NCBI GenBank assembly: GCA_027486585.1
Contig: JAIXOU010000087.1
Span: forward strand, 1 to 51,282
Direction of reading: 5' to 3'
DNA length: 51,282 nt
Source: Verrucomicrobiaceae bacterium
GTDB taxonomy: Bacteria; Verrucomicrobiota; Verrucomicrobiia; Verrucomicrobiales; Verrucomicrobiaceae
Shown: in pieces, positions 31,946 through 40,660 of the stretch
Position numbering within the stretch: position 1 is the stretch's first letter
How the letters are laid out: every line of letters begins with the position of its first letter
Program-made: the position numbers and the translations under genes
The notes under the pieces: generated by a model
What the model saw: only the letters and a program-made list of their open reading frames with translations
Told to the model about the DNA's origin: nothing
Databases searched by the model: none

Positions 31946-33484
31946 ATGAACCCAAGTGTTTTGAGCCTGCGCTGTCCGAACTGCGGACGCCCGTTTCTCT
32001 CGCTGCCTCAGCAGCCTGGAGCTCTGCTCACATGCCCACATTGTGCGCAGAGTTCGCCAATGTCATCCTTTCAGGTAGCGGGCGCTAGTCCAACGGGTAA
32101 TGCGACCCCATTTCGTCGCCGCGTCATTCAAAACCAGCCACTGCCGGCTCAGCCACCGCAGTTTCAGCAGCCACAGCCAGGTCAAGCCATTCCGCCTTGG
32201 TTGATGCCGAACCCTGCTTACTACGCGCCGCCGCAGAGCGCACCAACTACACGGTGGATTACGCCTCAACCGGGATGGACGCCGCAGCCACTCGGAGCAC
32301 CGATGCCCAAACCCTCAGGCTGGCCACCTGCGCCGGAGCAGCCTCCGATGTTTGTGCCGCTAAACGCGTCCCCCTATCCGCCTGCGCCTGTCGCTGAGCG
32401 CCCATGGAATGGCATTTCAGAGGCTCTCTATGCAAGCCCGTCCACCTCGACATCCCCCTTTTCGCTAGCTAATCTTGATTCAGAACCGATGCGGGGCCTG
32501 ATGCCAGTCAACAGAAGTGTGGATCCTGAAAAATCATTCGATCTACCCCAGGATGCAACCTTCACCGAAGTCACGCAGACTCCATGGGAACAACCCAAAA
32601 AGCGCAGCACTTTACCTTTAGCGATAGCCTTTCTAGCCATCGTTCTAGGAGCCTGCCTATGGGCGCTCAAGGACGACTGGATGCCTATGATCATGCCTGA
32701 TTTGACGGCAACCATCCCTGATAGCTCGACCGCTGAAACAGCCTTTCCGTTGCCGACTCTGACGCCTGCTCTGAAGACACCCAAGGCAGAACCAGAACCT
32801 GAAGTGCGACGCGCGGAAGTGGTAGCGCCTCCTGTCGATTTAGTTGCTGCTGGTGAGGCTGCTGAAAAGCTGTTTACTGCGCTGATAGAGGCCAAAATAC
32901 CGGAGGAACGCTTAGCACTGATCGCGGCAAAAGAAGAGTATATCACCGATGTGGCTGAATTCTTTAACGCAGGAAAGCCTGATATCCTCTCCTTTAAGCC
33001 CTCCAATGCAACCTTGCGTCATCTCCCCAGCCAAGAGATCGCGCCAATGTTTCAAATCGTGACCAAACAATGCACTCACGGAGCCCTGATGCGTGTGGTG
33101 CAAAAACCAGGCGGCGGCTTTCTTCTCGACTGGCCCCTGTTCGCTGAATCACATGCCCAAAAGTTGGTTAAATTCATCGAGTCAAAATCCACTCAACCGG
33201 TCTGGCATCACGTCTGCCTGCGCCGAGATCATGGGCTGGAGCTGCCTGAAGAAGAACGTGAGCATCAGGTCTCGTTCACTTTACAAGGCTCCTTAGACAC
33301 CTCAGGTAAATGTGCTGCCGTTGCCCAAAAAGGCTCTTCAATCGGTCGCTATCTCAGCCGCGAAACTGAATGGGGAACCATTTATGTAGCACGCCTGCTT
33401 TTGCAGCATCGCGCCCTCAAAAACAGGGATCTCGCTATCACCATCCTCGATTGTGAAGGCGCGGCTGCAGGCTCGTCTCAGTAA
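31946..33484 (+). CDS. Zinc-ribbon, proline-rich single-pass membrane protein of unknown function
   Basis: I place the start at the ATG at 31946, where the zinc ribbon begins; the frame is open from 31835. The 512-residue protein starts with a four-Cys zinc ribbon (C10, C13, C30, C33). A Pro/Gln-rich disordered region follows to about residue 215, then one transmembrane helix (about 222-242). The C-terminal part (about 300-510) is a mixed alpha/beta domain that should lie outside the cytoplasm. It recalls the 'zinc-ribbon plus TM plus lipoprotein-like domain' design common in Verrucomicrobia and Planctomycetes. I do not recognise the C-terminal family. Cytoplasmic zinc ribbon and exported domain suggest a sensor or scaffold, but no partner gene is evident. 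Confidence 0.8.
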   Translation: MNPSVLSLRCPNCGRPFLSLPQQPGALLTCPHCAQSSPMSSFQVAGASPTGNATPFRRRVIQNQPLPAQPPQFQQPQPGQAIPPWLMPNPAYYAPPQSAPTTRWITPQPGWTPQPLGAPMPKPSGWPPAPEQPPMFVPLNASPYPPAPVAERPWNGISEALYASPSTSTSPFSLANLDSEPMRGLMPVNRSVDPEKSFDLPQDATFTEVTQTPWEQPKKRSTLPLAIAFLAIVLGACLWALKDDWMPMIMPDLTATIPDSSTAETAFPLPTLTPALKTPKAEPEPEVRRAEVVAPPVDLVAAGEAAEKLFTALIEAKIPEERLALIAAKEEYITDVAEFFNAGKPDILSFKPSNATLRHLPSQEIAPMFQIVTKQCTHGALMRVVQKPGGGFLLDWPLFAESHAQKLVKFIESKSTQPVWHHVCLRRDHGLELPEEEREHQVSFTLQGSLDTSGKCAAVAQKGSSIGRYLSRETEWGTIYVARLLLQHRALKNRDLAITILDCEGAAAGSSQ

Positions 33485-33487
33485 CCG

Positions 33488-34471
33488 TCAGCGTCGCCGA
33501 ACGCCCAGCCCTGGGGCATCAGGCATGATCAGGCATCCCTTTGAGTCAAAGGTCACGCCCTGGTAATCATCTTCTGCCAAATAAAGATGCCCATCTAAGT
33601 CGGCATAATCTGACCAAGGTGCCAAATGCGCGGCAGCGGTGATGCCAATGCTGCTTTCGATCATGCAGCCTAATAAAACGCCAAGTCCATGACTGCGTGC
33701 AGCTTGAATCATTTCGATAGCTCCACTGAAGCTTCGACATTTTAATAGCTTCACATTCACGCCTTCAACCAGACTTAGCAGCGCAGGCACATCCGCTGCT
33801 GTCTGTGCGCTCTCGTCGGCATACAAAGGGGTCGCTATTCTGGGCAGAGCTAAACGCAGCTCCTGCCAGGCTAAGATCCCGCCATCGTGATGAATCGGCT
33901 GCTCGATGAGCTCCAGAGAATAGGCTTCCAGCTTTAGAATCATCTTAGCTGCATCCGTCACAGACCAGCCTCCATTGACATCGACCAACAACTTCGCCTT
34001 TGGCGCAGCCTGACGTGCCACAGCGACGATTTGACCATCATATTCAGAATCCCCACTGCCCAACTTGAGCTTCAAAACCTGAAATTGCTGCGCGGTCTCC
34101 TGCACCAGCACCGCGAACTCCTCTAAGCTCGTCGGAATACTGAAGGAACGGCAACCTGGAATCAAGCCAGGACGTTTCGGTAGCGAAACAGGCACTAGCG
34201 CAGATAGCGGCGATCCCGCACGCCTCCCCTCTAAATCCAGCCTCCAAAGATCCAAGGCTAACTCCGCTGCCCGAGAAGGCGCAGGCCCCTGCCCTGCTTG
34301 CAGCCACCCAAGAGTGGATTCCACGTTCTCATGATAATATGGAACGAAGGGAGCCTCACCAACGGCACCGCCTCCGCTAAGACGCACCACCTGCCGTGAA
34401 GAAGAGGCCCCATGCGCAATGCGAAAGGGCGTGGTTAGGTGCAGGGTTTTGAGTTCGACTACCGGCTTCAT
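33488..34471 (-). CDS. Dipeptide epimerase-like enolase superfamily enzyme
   Basis: The 327-residue protein has the two-domain enolase superfamily fold of the muconate lactonizing/dipeptide epimerase branch. Catalytic K134-x-K136 (KLKLG), the metal ligands D164 (DVN), E190 (EQP) and D219 (DES), and the second base K241 (NVKLLK) are all present. GCMIES (268-273) and D291-L-D293 fit L-Ala-D/L-Glu epimerases, where the DxD pair binds the dipeptide amino group. It probably epimerises dipeptides from murein turnover. The ATG at 34471 is favoured (MKPVVELK) over one five codons upstream. It is convergent with the zinc-ribbon gene (three bases apart) and divergent from the methyltransferase gene. 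Confidence 0.88.
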   Translation of the reverse strand: MKPVVELKTLHLTTPFRIAHGASSSRQVVRLSGGGAVGEAPFVPYYHENVESTLGWLQAGQGPAPSRAAELALDLWRLDLEGRRAGSPLSALVPVSLPKRPGLIPGCRSFSIPTSLEEFAVLVQETAQQFQVLKLKLGSGDSEYDGQIVAVARQAAPKAKLLVDVNGGWSVTDAAKMILKLEAYSLELIEQPIHHDGGILAWQELRLALPRIATPLYADESAQTAADVPALLSLVEGVNVKLLKCRSFSGAIEMIQAARSHGLGVLLGCMIESSIGITAAAHLAPWSDYADLDGHLYLAEDDYQGVTFDSKGCLIMPDAPGLGVRRR

Positions 34472-34557
34472 GCAGAAAGGATTCACAGGATTGCAGGAAT
34501 CACAGGATTTTTTCCAAACTCCTGCTTTGATAGCGCTTTCACTTCATTCCACGATTC

Positions 34558-35793
34558 ATGCCCCGCCCGTCTTTTCAACGATTCCCCGCCTCTGCTCCGA
34601 AACCACCACCGCCAGGCAGTGAGGACTGGGCGCGCCCTTGGGCGCAGATGAAGTACTTTTCTTACCATCCAGCGGTCTTCCCAAACATGGTCGGCCCTGT
34701 CTCAAGTGACGCGGGACCTGGCGATCTGGTGAATATTTATGACAAAGAAGGCCGCCGGTTTGGCGCTGGTTACCTCAATCCAAAAGCCCGAGTGCCACTG
34801 CGCGTGCTGCACCATGGCGAAGGCGAATTTACCGAAGCTGACCTGGATGCACTGCTTTTGCGGGCCGTCCGTCTGCGGACAAAAACCCTGAAACTCGATG
34901 CCGACACAGACGCCTACCGAGTGATCCACTCCGACGCTGATGGCCTGAGCGGACTCATTGTGGATCGCTATGATGAGACCCTTTCCATCGATATCACGAC
35001 ACTGGGTGCCTGGCGCCGCATTCGCCGTTGGCTTCCCATGCTGCATGCAGAACTAGGCACCAAACATCAGGTCCTACACGTCGATCCAGACATCGGCCTC
35101 ATGGAGGGCATTCGCATCGGAGATGTGCCAGAGGCCAGTCTGCCAGCCCCGCGCAGCGCCCGAGTGCGTGAACATGGTGTCCGCTACTCTGTCAATTTTG
35201 AAGACGGTCATAAAACCGGCTTCTTCTGCGACCAGCGGGACAATCGCGTCAAGCTAGGCAAACTTGCCCACGGTCGAGTGCTTGACCTTTGCACCTACAC
35301 CGGCGGTTTTGCACTAGCGGCCAAAGTGCTGGCCAAATGTGAAGATGTCACTGGCGTGGACCTCGATGAAAAAGCCATCGCTCAGGCCAAAGCCAATGCC
35401 AATCTGAATCAGACCCGAGTGAACTGGATTCATGGAGATGCCTTTACGTGGTCACGGCAAATGATCAAAAACGGTGAGCTTTGGGACACGGTCGTGCTCG
35501 ATCCACCGAAGCTTCTCCATCACCGCGACAACCAAGAAGAAGGCATTTTTAAATACCGCGACCTGAACGGACTGGCGATCCAGCTCGTCAAGCGTGGCGG
35601 CCTCTATGTCACCTGCTCCTGCTCAGGACTGCTCAGCACAGATGACTTCGAAGAACTCATCATTGGCAGTGCGCACCGTCACGGTCGCAAGCTGCAAATC
35701 CTCGACCGCACTGGTCCAGGCCTGGATCATCCGGTCATGTCAAACTGCCCTGAGAGCCGCTATCTCAAAGTCGTCTGGGCCATCGTCGTCTGA
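34558..35793 (+). CDS. rlmI: Class I SAM-dependent rRNA (cytosine-C5) methyltransferase, RlmI-like
   Basis: The 411-residue protein fits COG1092, whose E. coli member RlmI makes m5C1962 in 23S rRNA. A PUA-like N-terminal domain (about 35-95) is followed by a linker (LIVDRYDETLSIDI) and a Rossmann methyltransferase domain. SAM motif I is LDLCTYTGGFALAA, motif II VTGVDLDEKAI, motif IV VVLDPPKLL, and motif VI TCSCSG with the likely catalytic cysteines. The PF/PPKL type motif IV is usual for the family. It has a Pro-rich 30-residue N-terminal lead. The uracil glycosylase gene starts five bases after its stop, so the two are probably co-transcribed. Confidence 0.88.
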   Translation: MPRPSFQRFPASAPKPPPPGSEDWARPWAQMKYFSYHPAVFPNMVGPVSSDAGPGDLVNIYDKEGRRFGAGYLNPKARVPLRVLHHGEGEFTEADLDALLLRAVRLRTKTLKLDADTDAYRVIHSDADGLSGLIVDRYDETLSIDITTLGAWRRIRRWLPMLHAELGTKHQVLHVDPDIGLMEGIRIGDVPEASLPAPRSARVREHGVRYSVNFEDGHKTGFFCDQRDNRVKLGKLAHGRVLDLCTYTGGFALAAKVLAKCEDVTGVDLDEKAIAQAKANANLNQTRVNWIHGDAFTWSRQMIKNGELWDTVVLDPPKLLHHRDNQEEGIFKYRDLNGLAIQLVKRGGLYVTCSCSGLLSTDDFEELIIGSAHRHGRKLQILDRTGPGLDHPVMSNCPESRYLKVVWAIVV

Positions 35794-35798
35794 TCCTC

Positions 35799-36527
35799 AT
35801 GTCACCTGCTGTTCAGCTCTGTGCCGCAGCCGCGACTCTTCGTGACGCGCTACGTCCGTTGCGCTTTGCCGAGCCGACAACGCACGTCTATTGCCCACTC
35901 GAGTACGCTTGGGCAGCGCATGAGACCTACCTCACGCGCTTTGGCGACAGTTCTAAAAAAGTCATCTTCGTCGGCATGAATCCCGGCCCCTGGGGCATGA
36001 CGCAAACCGGCGTGCCGTTTGGTGAAATCAGTGCCGTGCGCGACTGGATGGGCATATGCGAAACTGTCCATAAACCCGCGAACGAGCATCCTAAGCGCCC
36101 GGTTGTCGGCTTTGACTGTGAACAATCCGAAGTCAGCGGCCGCCGACTCTGGGGGCTTTTCAAAGATCGCTTCGGCACTGCAGATGCGTTTTTCAAAGAC
36201 CACTTCGTCGCCAATTATTGTCCGCTTGTGTTCATGGAGGCGAGCAGCCGCAATCGCACCCCAGATAAACTGCCCGTCGATGAAACCACGGCCATGGAAG
36301 TCCTCTGCGATGCCCATCTGCGCGCCGTCATCCAGGCCTTAAAACCCGAGTGGGTTATCGGTGTCGGAGCCTTTGCCGAAGAGCGTGCCAAGCGCGCCCA
36401 AAGCATTCTAGGCAGCGATTTTAAAGTCGGCCGCATTCTGCACCCCAGTCCAGCCAGCCCAGCCGCCAACCGCGACTGGGCCGGCACCGCCACCAAGCAG
36501 CTCTTACAGCTAGGCGTTTGGGTTTAG
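35799..36527 (+). CDS. SMUG1-type uracil-DNA glycosylase
   Basis: The 242-residue protein has the family 3 (SMUG1) motifs: G59-M-N-P-G-P-W-G-M67 with the catalytic Asn61, TGVPFGE just after it, and the C-terminal HPSPASP loop near residue 215. SMUG1 excises uracil and some oxidised pyrimidines from DNA. It differs from the vertebrate motif by one residue (W for F). SMUG1 is well known from animals and is scattered in bacteria such as Geobacter; in this window it follows an RlmI-like gene by five bases. It would act in base-excision repair in the cytoplasm. Confidence 0.9.
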   Translation: MSPAVQLCAAAATLRDALRPLRFAEPTTHVYCPLEYAWAAHETYLTRFGDSSKKVIFVGMNPGPWGMTQTGVPFGEISAVRDWMGICETVHKPANEHPKRPVVGFDCEQSEVSGRRLWGLFKDRFGTADAFFKDHFVANYCPLVFMEASSRNRTPDKLPVDETTAMEVLCDAHLRAVIQALKPEWVIGVGAFAEERAKRAQSILGSDFKVGRILHPSPASPAANRDWAGTATKQLLQLGVWV

Positions 36528-36641
36528 GCCCCTTAATCCCCGCTCAATAACGACGCGCTTCAGGCAGCATCCAGAACGTCGTCTCTCCACTAAATGAGCC
36601 CCTAGGGCAAGACGCTACAGAAGCCGGGCGTAATAGAGCCA

Positions 36642-39077
36642 ATGTTTCTCCCGCGTTCCATTCCCAGACCGTCCCCTGCGCCGATCGTCGTCGCGCTGGG
36701 AATGCTCTGTCTAACAGCTCAGGCGGCAGGGACAGCAGGGTTCGATTTCTTTGAGAAAAACGTGCGGCCCATTCTGGTCCAGCGTTGTTATGAGTGCCAC
36801 TCCGAGGAGTCTGGAAAAAAGAAAGGCGGCCTAGCTCTCGATGCCAGAGATACGCTGCTCATGGGCGGTGACAATGGCCCCGCTCTCATCGCCGGAAACC
36901 CCGAAAAGAGTCTATTGATCGAAGCCGTCCGCTATCAGAACCGTGACATGCAGATGCCGCCAAAAAGCGCGCTGCCCGACGCTGAAATAAAAGTGCTTGA
37001 GGCGTGGGTGAAGATGGGTGCTCCCGATCCACGAGAGGCCATCTCAGGAAAAGCTCAGGGGCCACGCGTCATTGACCTTGAAGCAGGACGCCAGCATTGG
37101 GCTTTTCGCCCCATTGCCAATCCCTCCGTACCAAACGCCAAACATAGCGCCACTAGCACGAATCCTATTGATGCGTTCATCTCCGCCAAGTTGGCTGAAA
37201 AAGGACTCGCCTTAGCGCCACCAGCGGATCCAGCAACCTTCATTCGCCGCGCCACCTTTGATCTAACAGGACTGCCACCTACCCCTGAAGCAGTGGCAGC
37301 ATTTGTCCGCGAATGCCAGCAGCACCCAGAGTCTGCACTGCCCCCAAAAGCCTGCAGTGAACTCATCGACCGCCTGTTGGCCTCTCCTCAGTATGGTGAA
37401 AAATGGGGCCGCCATTGGCTGGATGTCGCCCGCTATGCTGACTCGAACGGGCTGGATGAAAACATCGCTCTCGGCACCGCTTGGATGTACCGTGACTACG
37501 TGGTCCGCGCCTTCAATGCAGACAAACCTTTTGATCGATTCCTCACCGAGCAGATCGCCGGAGATCTTCTTCCTGCTAAGACACCTGAAGAGCGGCGTGA
37601 ACATGTCACGGCTACCGCATTCCTGAATCTCGGAGCCAAAGTGCTAGCTGAACCGGACAAAGAAAAACTCATCATGGACACCGTCGATGAGCAGATCGAG
37701 ACCCTCGGCCGCGCTTTTCTTGGCATGACCCTCGGCTGCGTGCGCTGTCACGATCACAAATTTGATCCCATCCGCCAGGACGACTATTACGCCCTGGCAG
37801 CTATCTTTAAAAGCACGCGCTCCTACAGCCGTGACCGCATCGGAGCGCTATCCACAGCTTTTGAAACCCCCTTGGCTGGATTGGAAGAATTTGCCGCAGT
37901 CTATTCAGCCGAGCGCGCCCTAGCAGTGAAGACCAAGGAGGTCGCCACCGCCAAGGCCGCGCTGAATAAGAAAAAGACAGCCGAGACTCTCGCTGCCGTG
38001 GATCGGCTGATGCATGAGCAGGAACAGATCGAAAAAAATTTGCCTGATCTCCCCACCGTCATTGGAGTCAGCGAGGCTGAAAAAATACTCCCTTCCCTGC
38101 CCGTTCATATTCGTGGCAGTCACCTCACGCTAGGCAGACCCATCCAGCGCGGATTCCCCGCCGTGATGCAGGCAGCCAAGAGCACGAAGTCAAACTTCCC
38201 ACAAGACCGCAGCGGACGGCTGGAGCTGGCCCAGTGGCTTTGCAGCCCTGAACATCCACTCACCTCTCGAGTGATCGTCAATCGCATCTGGACCTGGCAT
38301 TTCAATCAGGGTATTTCCTCCACCCCAGATAACTTCGGCCTACTGGGCAGTGCGCCCACACATCCTGAACTGCTGGACTGGTTGGCGCGCTGGTTTTCTA
38401 ATCAAAGCTGGAGCATCAAAGATCTGCATCGCCTCATCATGAGCAGTGCGTCCTATCAACAAAGCAGCCAAGCCGCCATGGCTACAGCAGATCCAGAAAA
38501 CCGCCTGCTCTATCACTTCCCCATTCGCCGTCTGCAGGCCGAAGAGCTGCGTGATGCCATTCTTGCTGTAGCCAATCAGATCGACCTCAAGATCGGCGGA
38601 AAGACGGTGCCATTGAGGAACCGACAATTTGTTTTTAATCATACCTCCAAAGACGCCACCACCTATGAAAGCACGCGTCGTGCCCTCTATCTGCCGATCA
38701 TTCGAAACAATTTATACGATCTATTTCAACAGTTCGATTACCCAGATCCCACCGTATCTACAGGCCTCAGAAACAGCACCATCGTTTCACCTCAAGCTCT
38801 GCTTTTAATGAATAACGACCTTGTGATGCAGGCTTCTGATGCCTTGGCCGATCGACTGCTCAAACTCCCAGAATCCCAGCGCCTGTCGATGGCCTATCAA
38901 CTAGCTTTTAGCCGCGACATCACTACCACGGAGAGCCAGCGTGCCCGCGACTTCATCACCGTTACCGATGCCACTCTGGCCTCAGACCACCCGGATGCGC
39001 AGGCCCGCGAGTCCCGAGCCTGGAGCCTCTATTGCCAAACGCTCTTCATGACCAATGAGTTCATGTATCTGCGCTAG
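36642..39077 (+). CDS. PSD1-type protein (PSCyt1, DUF1549 and DUF1553 domains)
   Basis: The 811-residue protein has a signal peptide (about 1-29) and a PSCyt1 cytochrome domain with C49-Y-E-C52-H53. DUF1549 covers roughly residues 175-385 (LTGLPPTPEAV, HWLDVARYADSNG, and a second CxxCH in GCVRCHDHKFDP). DUF1553 covers about 525-790 (ELAQWLCSPEHPLTSRVIVNRIW and following). Such proteins are hallmark secreted proteins of Planctomycetes and Verrucomicrobia, nearly always paired with a DUF1501 protein, and are linked to surface polysaccharide breakdown. The DUF1501 gene starts 42 bases downstream, so this is the classic pair. The exact reaction of this family is not established. Confidence 0.93.
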   Translation: MFLPRSIPRPSPAPIVVALGMLCLTAQAAGTAGFDFFEKNVRPILVQRCYECHSEESGKKKGGLALDARDTLLMGGDNGPALIAGNPEKSLLIEAVRYQNRDMQMPPKSALPDAEIKVLEAWVKMGAPDPREAISGKAQGPRVIDLEAGRQHWAFRPIANPSVPNAKHSATSTNPIDAFISAKLAEKGLALAPPADPATFIRRATFDLTGLPPTPEAVAAFVRECQQHPESALPPKACSELIDRLLASPQYGEKWGRHWLDVARYADSNGLDENIALGTAWMYRDYVVRAFNADKPFDRFLTEQIAGDLLPAKTPEERREHVTATAFLNLGAKVLAEPDKEKLIMDTVDEQIETLGRAFLGMTLGCVRCHDHKFDPIRQDDYYALAAIFKSTRSYSRDRIGALSTAFETPLAGLEEFAAVYSAERALAVKTKEVATAKAALNKKKTAETLAAVDRLMHEQEQIEKNLPDLPTVIGVSEAEKILPSLPVHIRGSHLTLGRPIQRGFPAVMQAAKSTKSNFPQDRSGRLELAQWLCSPEHPLTSRVIVNRIWTWHFNQGISSTPDNFGLLGSAPTHPELLDWLARWFSNQSWSIKDLHRLIMSSASYQQSSQAAMATADPENRLLYHFPIRRLQAEELRDAILAVANQIDLKIGGKTVPLRNRQFVFNHTSKDATTYESTRRALYLPIIRNNLYDLFQQFDYPDPTVSTGLRNSTIVSPQALLLMNNDLVMQASDALADRLLKLPESQRLSMAYQLAFSRDITTTESQRARDFITVTDATLASDHPDAQARESRAWSLYCQTLFMTNEFMYLR

Positions 39078-39119
39078 CTGGAAGATAGAGCCAAAGGCAG
39101 CCACACGTATGACTACTCG

Positions 39120-40514
39120 GTGAATCTCTCCAAGCGTCAGCTTCTGCAAAACAGCGCCTCTGGCTTTGGCCTGCTGGCTCTGCGTGACTTGTTGCAGGCC
39201 GAACAGGTGACGACCAATCCGCTGGCCGCTAAAAAGCCGCATTTTCCGGCAAGGGCAAAGCGGGTGATTTTTCTCTTCATGAAAGGTGGACCATCTCACG
39301 TGGACACCTTTGATCCAAAGCCGCTACTGGATCGTGATCATGGCAAGCCGTTACCGTTTGCCCTGCCCCGTGTCACCTTTGCCAAGACTACCACGCTGCT
39401 GAAATCGCCCTGGAAATTCAAGCGCTATGGTGAAAGCGGGCTGCCAGTGAGTGATCTCTTCCCTCATGTGGCCAAATGCGTGGACGACCTCTGCATCATC
39501 CGCTCCCTGCATGGCACGAACCCAGCCCACGGCGGTGCCTTATTAAAGCTGCATACCGGCAGTGATACTCAGGTGCGCCCAAGCATGGGCTCCTGGATCA
39601 GCTACGGACTCGGCACCGAAAACAGTGATCTACCAGGCTTTGTCACCATCTGCCCCACCCTGGCCCATGGCGGCGTGAATAACTGGGGCGCGGCCTTTCT
39701 GCCCGCCTGGTGTCAGGGAACACCGCTGGGCAATGCCAGTGTGCCAGCCACCCAGGCCGTGGTCAAAAACATCGCCAATGCCCGCACCAGCCCAGCGCTG
39801 CAACGCCTGCAACTGGAGCTTTCTGCCAACCTGAATCGCGACCATTTAGCGGAGTCCAATGCTGCGCAGATGCTAGAAGCGCGGATCAACTCCTTTGAGC
39901 TCGCTTACCGGATGCAGACAGCCATGCCTGAATTGCAGGACCTCAATGGCGAGTCCGAAGCCACCCGGAAACTCTATGGGCTGGACGATCCTGTCACCAC
40001 GAACTTCGGTCGGCAATGCCTGCTGGCACGGCGCTTTGCCGAACGCGGCGTGCGCTACATCCAGGTGACGCATAGCGACTCAAACGTGCAATGGGACCAG
40101 CATGGTGATCTCATCAAAGGCCACACCAAGAATGCAGCGGAAGTGGATAAACCTATCGCAGGCCTACTCCACGACCTCAAATCACGCGGCCTGCTGGAAG
40201 ACACCCTCGTGCTCTGGGGTGGCGAATTTGGCCGCACTCCCGTAGCCCAAGGCACAGCCGATGGCCGCGATCACAATCCTGAAGGTTTTACCATGTGGAT
40301 GGCAGGTGCCGGAGTCAAAGCAGGCACAGCCTATGGAGCCACGGACGACTACGGCTACTTCGCCACAGAAAACAAAGTCCATATTCACGACCTGCATGCC
40401 ACCCTTCTGCACATCCTAGGCATGGATCACGAGAAACTAACCTACCGCTATGCCGGGCGTGATTTCCGCCTGACCGATGTGCATGGCCATGTGGTTCACG
40501 ACATCTTGAGCTAA
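39120..40514 (+). CDS. DUF1501-family exported protein
   Basis: The 464-residue protein belongs to DUF1501, an alkaline phosphatase/sulfatase-like fold. Visible motifs are [17 protein letters not shown] near residue 50, the [18 protein letters not shown] segment (here [14 protein letters not shown] near 360), [21 protein letters not shown], and [18 protein letters not shown]. The N-terminal [16 protein letters not shown] resembles a Tat signal, but has Lys-Arg where the twin arginine should be. The start is a GTG at 39120; no in-frame ATG lies between it and the previous gene. It is the partner of the PSD1 gene upstream. Confidence 0.92.
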   Translation: MNLSKRQLLQNSASGFGLLALRDLLQAEQVTTNPLAAKKPHFPARAKRVIFLFMKGGPSHVDTFDPKPLLDRDHGKPLPFALPRVTFAKTTTLLKSPWKFKRYGESGLPVSDLFPHVAKCVDDLCIIRSLHGTNPAHGGALLKLHTGSDTQVRPSMGSWISYGLGTENSDLPGFVTICPTLAHGGVNNWGAAFLPAWCQGTPLGNASVPATQAVVKNIANARTSPALQRLQLELSANLNRDHLAESNAAQMLEARINSFELAYRMQTAMPELQDLNGESEATRKLYGLDDPVTTNFGRQCLLARRFAERGVRYIQVTHSDSNVQWDQHGDLIKGHTKNAAEVDKPIAGLLHDLKSRGLLEDTLVLWGGEFGRTPVAQGTADGRDHNPEGFTMWMAGAGVKAGTAYGATDDYGYFATENKVHIHDLHATLLHILGMDHEKLTYRYAGRDFRLTDVHGHVVHDILS

Positions 40515-40660
40515 CAGCTGAGGCGATAGACACCCGTTTTGGCAGGACCATTAGTGGGCAAGAAAATTCTCTCAACCCATTCTCAATCCCATTACCTCGA
40601 TTCTCATTGCCGATGCTTGCAGTCTAGGAAGCCTACGTCACACCTGCCAAATCTAAGCCA

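Noticed and set aside
40515..40660. Fur-box-like repeats of ATTCTCA between the convergent DUF1501 and PSD1 genes
   Set aside because: The motif is imperfect and lies between two gene ends, where a promoter operator is not expected.
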